A DNA stretch of 64,000 nt from JAFGHJ01 sp964525555. GTDB lineage: Bacteria; Hydrothermota; UBA3072. Below are positions 59,464 through 64,000 of this stretch, one piece after another; the first letter of the stretch is position 1; the number at the start of each line of letters is the position of its first letter. The stretch is from assembly GCA_964525555.1 (NCBI GenBank), contig CAZGHN010000007.1:65697-129696 (forward strand), in the 5' to 3' direction. Both the position numbers and the translations under genes were made by a program. The notes under the pieces are model-generated. The model was not told the DNA's origin. It did no database searches and saw nothing but the letters and a program-made list of their open reading frames with translations.

Positions 59464-61806
59464 TCAATACTCTTTTATATCCTTTTTGTTCATAGCTTCA
59501 TAAGCACTACCTAGATTTTCTATTACTTTTCTTTCAACATTAGAATTATACTCCCAAGGGTAATTTAAACTTATCAATTTACATATTTCGTACTTCTTTT
59601 CACCAATATCACCTATACCAAACCATCTACTCGCTCTTACTTGATATTTTTTTAAAGAGCAATATTTTTTAAGTTTCTCGCTAACTTCATCTTTATTAAA
59701 ACCAAACATATAAGTAATACCCCAACCTCCTTCATCTTTCCCAGCCATTGAAAAATCATGGAGTCTATTATCTTTTTTCGATTTATCCTTCGTTATACCA
59801 ATCATTTCTATCATCTTTTCCCTACTTTCTCTATCCATATCAAGCAACATCATACAAACATCAACCTTTCCTTTCATATTAACACTTTCTATTTCATTCA
59901 GCAAATTTTCAAAATCAGGAGACATATATTGCTTAGGTTTTGACGCCGGAGTCTCCCGTTGACCAGTCTTATAAAAATAATAGTCATCAATATCTGTTGT
60001 ATAGGAAAGCAGATTTATGAAACTATGAGGGCTTATATCTTCTTCGCTTTCAAAATACAGTCCCTCTTTAAGATAATAACCTAAAATATCCAGTTCATCA
60101 TGAGATTTTAATATACCTTGCTTTGAAATACGTATTCTACGTTTTACATAATGAGATAGCATAGGAGGATAATCGATTAAATCAGTTATAACCATTAGGT
60201 CGTATAAATTTACCATCCAAGGCATATCTCCTTCTTTAAATAAGTCAAGATTTGATTTAGCATGAATAAAAGAGGTTAAATGCCCTAAAGGTTCAAGAGT
60301 AAGAGAGATTAAGAACACGTATTTAATATTATTCTTTTGAAGTTCGAATGTAGATCCATCTTTTTTTCGTTTGAAAAGGGGATTCTTTTGTGAATCAATA
60401 TAATCTCTCGCCCGAACAGCTTGCGTATGAGCTTCTCCTAATAATTTTTCTAGATGATATTGAAGTCTCTCTGGAGCTCCACGTCGAGCAGGTTGTGTAA
60501 TATGTCCCCCTTTTGCTTCCACAAGCAATAATATACAATCATAAAGACCTAATCCATCTAATTCACACACATCTGGTTTATCCTCAGTCCCCATATTATA
60601 TTCAAGATTAACCTCAAAAGTAATCTCTGGTATACATTGTGTCATTATTCCTATAGCTTTGTTTAGTAGAAAATCATGCCGATGATCTATATATCGATTC
60701 CAAGTTTTGTTTGATAAATTTTTTATTAATTTTTCTAAAGAAGGCTTGATAGCCCAATCCAACAATAAGGGAGAAGGGCACAAGTATTGCCCTTCATTAA
60801 CTATTAAAGGTTTTTCTTTTAAAGGATGCGTTTCAGCCGGTATGTAGAAATCTTTATCAATATCCCCAAATCTTAGTGAGAAATTCTCGAGAAAACTTTT
60901 TGTTTTATTTTGTGACAAACCAGAATATAAAGAGAGCTCTTGAACAGAGAAAGATAATGTGTCCCCTAGACCAACAAAAACCCAAGCTCCCATACAATTT
61001 TCAATTTCCTTACTATATTCAGCCTCCGGAAGTTGAGAAAATTTTTCTATTAAATCTGCTTTCATTTCATCATCTTGTGGTAAAATCCCAGTTTTTTTAT
61101 AACTTTTAACTGCGTTTTTTAAAGTTTCAGTGTTTGTTTTTCCCTGCTCAATTCGACTGTTAAGTTTCCCCATAATTAAGCCAACTATATCCTCAGATAA
61201 TTTTATTGCATCATTCCCGTCAAATCCAATATTTTTTACTAATTCGCTATTAAAAGGTTCAAAAAGATTTTCTAAAACTTCATAAAGATGAATCTTGTAA
61301 GCTGGGTTCCTTATAACCAATTCATTCAAACGTATCAAAAATTGTAGCTCTTCAAGGAGTGTTGGCGGACCTTCCCTATCAGGATCAGCGCCCTTCGAAC
61401 TTATTAATGATGAAGCATCCCGAAAGATACTTTTAACACAATCCTGAATTTTCTCTATGTCATTACTTTCTATAAAAATTTTAGACCCTTGAGAAAAATC
61501 ACTCTTTAAACATAGTAAGGTCAAATATTCGGGAAAAGCAACACAGCCTTCTTGAGAATATTCTTTATATGTTTCTGGGTCACTGAAAAGATTAATTCGA
61601 CTAATATGAGATATAATGTCAAATGAATTGAACTTTGAAAGTTCTTTTTCTAATTTTTTAGCTTTTTCCTTTATACTACCAGGTAAAGTTTTAGATAAAT
61701 CACAAAGGTTCTTCATTACTTGTTTCTGCTCTTCTGGAGTTCGGTTTGTTTGAACGACTATAAATCTTCCATGTTTCTCAATCCTAAAACCTGGACCTTC
61801 AATCAA
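59464..61806 (-). CDS. Unrecognised 780-residue protein with NERD/PD-(D/E)XK-like nuclease motif
   Basis: I do not recognise the whole protein. Residues 1-400 are mostly helical. At 415-433, ELDGLGLYDCILLLVEAKGG has the spacing Asp417, then Glu430-x-Lys432, the D-(x)n-ExK pattern of PD-(D/E)XK nucleases and closest in flavour to NERD domains. The C-terminal 250 residues are mixed. The TTG start (61806) lacks a Shine-Dalgarno site; the frame stays open to ATA at 61842, five bases after AGGAG, which may be the true start. It lies 65 bases before the recombinase on the same strand and diverges from a second nuclease-like gene. A defence or restriction role is inference from motif and context. 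Confidence 0.7.
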   Translation of the reverse strand: MIEGPGFRIEKHGRFIVVQTNRTPEEQKQVMKNLCDLSKTLPGSIKEKAKKLEKELSKFNSFDIISHISRINLFSDPETYKEYSQEGCVAFPEYLTLLCLKSDFSQGSKIFIESNDIEKIQDCVKSIFRDASSLISSKGADPDREGPPTLLEELQFLIRLNELVIRNPAYKIHLYEVLENLFEPFNSELVKNIGFDGNDAIKLSEDIVGLIMGKLNSRIEQGKTNTETLKNAVKSYKKTGILPQDDEMKADLIEKFSQLPEAEYSKEIENCMGAWVFVGLGDTLSFSVQELSLYSGLSQNKTKSFLENFSLRFGDIDKDFYIPAETHPLKEKPLIVNEGQYLCPSPLLLDWAIKPSLEKLIKNLSNKTWNRYIDHRHDFLLNKAIGIMTQCIPEITFEVNLEYNMGTEDKPDVCELDGLGLYDCILLLVEAKGGHITQPARRGAPERLQYHLEKLLGEAHTQAVRARDYIDSQKNPLFKRKKDGSTFELQKNNIKYVFLISLTLEPLGHLTSFIHAKSNLDLFKEGDMPWMVNLYDLMVITDLIDYPPMLSHYVKRRIRISKQGILKSHDELDILGYYLKEGLYFESEEDISPHSFINLLSYTTDIDDYYFYKTGQRETPASKPKQYMSPDFENLLNEIESVNMKGKVDVCMMLLDMDRESREKMIEMIGITKDKSKKDNRLHDFSMAGKDEGGWGITYMFGFNKDEVSEKLKKYCSLKKYQVRASRWFGIGDIGEKKYEICKLISLNYPWEYNSNVERKVIENLGSAYEAMNKKDIKEY

Positions 61807-61842
61807 ATTTATATCTTCATAATTAGATTGTTCCTCTTTTAT

Positions 61843-62047
61843 AATAACTCCTAATAAAAAAACATAATATCAAATTTTCGAATTACAAGTGCCGTTTTCA
61901 AAAAAGTTTTGGGACTTGACATGGAGATTAATAATCTCTCTCTTTTAAAAAAGAATACTATACTTGACAAATAATAACATCCACTTAAAGATATAAAATG
62001 AAGATAAAAACACCTATTGTTTTCCAAAAAGTAAAAAACCTCTGATT
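61843..62047. promoter_or_regulatory. Divergent control region between the two nuclease-like genes
   Basis: For the reverse gene, TATTAT (61869-61864 on the minus strand) followed by AGGAG (61852-61848). For the forward gene, TTGACA at 61964-61969 (and another at 61916-61921), with TATAAA at 61992-61997, whose spacing is longer than usual. An inverted repeat GAGATT-AAT-AATCTC at 61925-61939 is a possible operator. A 15-codon ORF (61998-62045) ends two bases before the forward gene's ATG. Confidence 0.45.
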
Positions 62048-63511
62048 ATGGCGCAAGATAATTTTTTTCAAAACTTAAAAAAATATCAGCTTACAGATTT
62101 ATTACTACAAATAGGAAATTTGTCTAGAAAACTTTTTAACGCTAATAAAAGTGTTGAGATAATACCTATTAATTACTTAAATGGACAATTCATCAGAAAA
62201 GGAAAAACAACTATTACTGCTTGGTGGTTAGTAGATATAGCTTATTATGCAATTATTCATACAAATGATTTTGCTTTAGTAAAACCGAACTATAGATCAT
62301 TAATATCCATATGCAATGACTACGTTAATTTTGACGAAAAGCGTTCCGAATTAAAATTCGGCCATAACCCCACCTTTGATGATGTGACTAATTATCTTTT
62401 GGGATTATCGGAAAAGACATTTTGGTATCAAGAACTCGGGAAAATAAGGGAAAAGTTCAATCGTGATTTTGAACTTTTACAAGTTATTCCTAAGCAGATA
62501 AAAATCAAAACAGATATAGAAAACATAATTTTATCAACAACTGGTTTCAGTTCAAATACATTTAGAAAATTATTGTTTGCAATCTTTGCGGTTTCTAGAA
62601 TAAAAACAGATATTACTAATATTTCTTTAAGCAAAGATTTAAAAAAAATAAGCCCTGAATTAACCACAGAAAATCTGTTAAAGGTTATCGACATGTTTTC
62701 AGCCGATTACAATGTATATAGAACTTCTAACTTAGGAGAAAATCAATTTATTGCTAAACCAATTGTAAAAACTCTACATAGTCGATATATCGCAATAAGT
62801 ACATTTCTACTAGCGCGAAAAATCCACGACGGGCTATTTTGGAAAATTCGTGATTATTATTATTCTGCTGAAGATAAAATCAAGCAGACATTTACTAATG
62901 ATTTCGGAGAAATCTTTGAGAAATACGTTAAAAATTTATTTAGTCGATATCTATCTTCTAAGCAATATCAACGTATTCCTCCAGATTCGAAAAAAAGAGC
63001 TGATTGGGTTTTCAAAAGTGATAAATTTACAGTTCTAGTAGAGCAGAAATCAACAATAATGAGTTTGTTATTAAAGACCCCTTATTTTGATTCGGAAACG
63101 TTAAAAGAGTATTTAAACCGTCTTGCTGAGTCAATAATTCAATTAGATAAAACCGAAAGCATTTATAAAGAGAAAAATAAAATCACTATCAAGCTTGTCT
63201 TACTATATGAAGACCTGGTTATGGCAGAAAACATCCTGCGAGAAAAACTAATTTCAAAAGTCAAGGATAAAATAAATAATGATAAAAATTACTATCTGAT
63301 CTATATTGGCGATTTTGAACATCTTGTACAAATATTAAACGAAGACCCCAAAACATTTGACAAAATTCTCGAGTATAAAATAAATATAGCCGATAAAAAA
63401 TCATCCCAAGGAAAAGAATTTTATCAAATTATACCTCGTTTTTACAAAAAGGAAAACCTCTATATAAAAAAGGAATTAAATCATTTCAAAACTTTTTATA
63501 AATTGTTTTAG
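62048..63511 (+). CDS. Unrecognised 487-residue protein with PD-(D/E)XK-like nuclease motif
   Basis: I do not recognise the family. The N-terminal 270 residues are helical with aromatic patches (TITAWWLVDIAYYAII). Residues 286-334 look like a restriction-endonuclease core: FGEIFEKYVKNLF with Glu288, then RADWVFKSDKFTVLVEQKST with Asp319 and Glu332-x-Lys334. The last four codons and the TAG lie inside the right inverted repeat (63500-63511), so the natural C-terminus may have been cut and the stop supplied by the repeat. No Shine-Dalgarno site. With the divergent 780-residue protein it may form a two-gene cassette; both having a nuclease motif suggests DNA-targeting defence. Confidence 0.7.
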   Translation: MAQDNFFQNLKKYQLTDLLLQIGNLSRKLFNANKSVEIIPINYLNGQFIRKGKTTITAWWLVDIAYYAIIHTNDFALVKPNYRSLISICNDYVNFDEKRSELKFGHNPTFDDVTNYLLGLSEKTFWYQELGKIREKFNRDFELLQVIPKQIKIKTDIENIILSTTGFSSNTFRKLLFAIFAVSRIKTDITNISLSKDLKKISPELTTENLLKVIDMFSADYNVYRTSNLGENQFIAKPIVKTLHSRYIAISTFLLARKIHDGLFWKIRDYYYSAEDKIKQTFTNDFGEIFEKYVKNLFSRYLSSKQYQRIPPDSKKRADWVFKSDKFTVLVEQKSTIMSLLLKTPYFDSETLKEYLNRLAESIIQLDKTESIYKEKNKITIKLVLLYEDLVMAENILREKLISKVKDKINNDKNYYLIYIGDFEHLVQILNEDPKTFDKILEYKINIADKKSSQGKEFYQIIPRFYKKENLYIKKELNHFKTFYKLF

Positions 63512-63843
63512 AAAACTTAAAAGTTTTTTCAAAGAAGATTGGCGAATTTTCCCCCGAAGACCGACCCCAGCTTTTTCAAAGTCTTATCAAGTCCGTATCC
63601 TACGGTTCTTCCGAAATCTCTTTAGATTTGTTTTATCTTCCGAAAGGATACATTCAAGGTCTGGGAAATCACCGAGCCTATTCCGCAGAGCGAGCCGACG
63701 CAGTTGGCGAAGATTCTGCGGAAGGGCGATCGCCCTCTTTGCGAGTTCGCCGAGCGCCCTCGTGCGAGGCGGACGAGCTTGGGTTGGGTGTGCGGTGGAG
63801 CGCAGGTGGTAATTGGTGTTCGAAAAATCGTAAAGAATGGCTG
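63500..63843 (+). repeat. Right copy of 344-bp inverted repeat
   Basis: Carries the 3' part of the recombinase gene in forward orientation without its N-terminal codons, so it encodes no working recombinase. Begins AAATTGTTTTAG and ends AATGGCTG. No mismatch to the left copy was found. The shared six-base AAATTG at the inner junction could be microhomology. Confidence 0.93.
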
Positions 63844-64000
63844 TCTATCGCCGACGAAGTTAGGCGATGGGCGGAGCGACAAGCCTCATAAAATTCAATC
63901 TTTACTCCATCCCCCCACCCACACGGCTTGCCCGCCGCCTTGCGTCGGGCTGCCTTTGGCTTCGCCCTCGCTATCGCTCGGACGAAAGCCTTAGACTGGC
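63844..64000. other. GC-rich non-coding tail beyond the element
   Basis: GC-rich unlike the rest of the window, with folding words (TCGCC...GGCGA at 63848-63867; GGGC...GCCC and repeated TCGC/CGAG words at 63947-63980). Composition resembles the GC-rich patch in the recombinase tail. ORFs crossing it are short and lack coding character. It may be another interspersed repeat or the start of different DNA. Confidence 0.45.

Larger units (their letters stand above)
57746..63843. mobile_element. Serine-recombinase element with two nuclease-like genes, bounded by 344-bp inverted repeats
   Basis: The 6,098-base segment begins in the last bases of tRNA-Gln (CAGCCA) and ends with the same bases in reverse (TGGCTG) at 63838-63843. 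Inside, reading from the left: a reverse-strand large serine recombinase, a reverse-strand gene with a PD-(D/E)XK-like motif, a 241-base divergent control region, and a forward-strand gene with a second PD-(D/E)XK-like motif. The tRNA 3' end as target, the recombinase lying next to the tRNA and unrecognised accessory cargo are usual for integrative elements; the long terminal inverted repeat is not. Confidence 0.7.

Noticed and set aside
63622..63994. ORFs over the right inverted repeat (63628-63891, 63704-63994 and the reverse one)
   Set aside because: The first is the recombinase tail without its catalytic domain, and the others are the shadow frames of the same repeat. None is an independent gene.

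Overview
The window is AT-rich chromosomal DNA from a Gram-negative-type bacterium. An outer membrane is suggested by an LpxL-like acyltransferase, a Wzm/Wzt-type polysaccharide exporter, an O-antigen-ligase-like protein and lipoproteins. The gene mix (two-subunit glycine decarboxylase, GTP-type PEP carboxykinase, AhcY, bifunctional PGI/PMI) and the style of the non-coding DNA suggest an uncultured candidate-phylum lineage, perhaps of the WOR-3/Stahlbacteria kind. That placement is a guess from composition and content, not a measurement.

Layout. 1-3.4 kb: a partial coiled-coil gene, holA, a membrane methyltransferase, tRNA-Phe, a small lipoprotein and a CYTH protein. 3.5-13.4 kb: one long reverse-strand gene string that starts at a strong promoter before tRNA-Leu and runs accD, ptsH, ptsI, pgi/pmi, a sugar-phosphate nucleotidyltransferase, metK, ahcY, a histidine kinase and an NtrC-type regulator, with gaps of 0-22 bases or overlaps. 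13.4-19.5 kb: a TPR protein, a UbiA prenyltransferase, gcvT-gcvH-gcvPA (no gcvPB) and an ATP-type pfkA. 19.6-42.4 kb: a surface-polysaccharide cluster with glycosyltransferases, two sugar epimerases, a DegT aminotransferase, an ABC exporter, a radical SAM enzyme and seven methyltransferases. 42.4-47.6 kb: a DinG-like helicase/exonuclease, rluB, scpB and murJ. 47.9-51 kb: an operon (acyltransferase, polyprenyl-phosphate sugar synthase type GT2, surE, pcm) with a tRNA-Pro gene at each end. 51.3-57.4 kb: two multi-membrane-span glycosyltransferases, pckG and a YVTN beta-propeller lipoprotein.

57.6-63.8 kb is the accessory region. After tRNA-Glu and tRNA-Gln comes a 6.1-kb element bounded by a 344-bp inverted repeat with no mismatch that I could find. 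It begins in the last bases of tRNA-Gln and carries a large serine recombinase plus two divergent, unrecognised genes, each with a PD-(D/E)XK-nuclease-like motif. This is my best candidate for an undescribed system, probably a defence or restriction-type cassette. The possibility that the inverted repeat is an assembly fold-back must be excluded first.

Two genome-style signals recur. (i) At least seven promoter-proximal genes have a TTGACA/TATAAT-type promoter placed so that transcription would begin 0-4 bases before the start codon (leaderless mRNAs), while many operon-internal genes use Shine-Dalgarno sites. (ii) Four genes make best sense if they start at ATT or ATA directly after a good Shine-Dalgarno site. 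Gaps between genes are also filled with word-like, stuttering degenerate repeats, some of which appear to have entered coding sequences.
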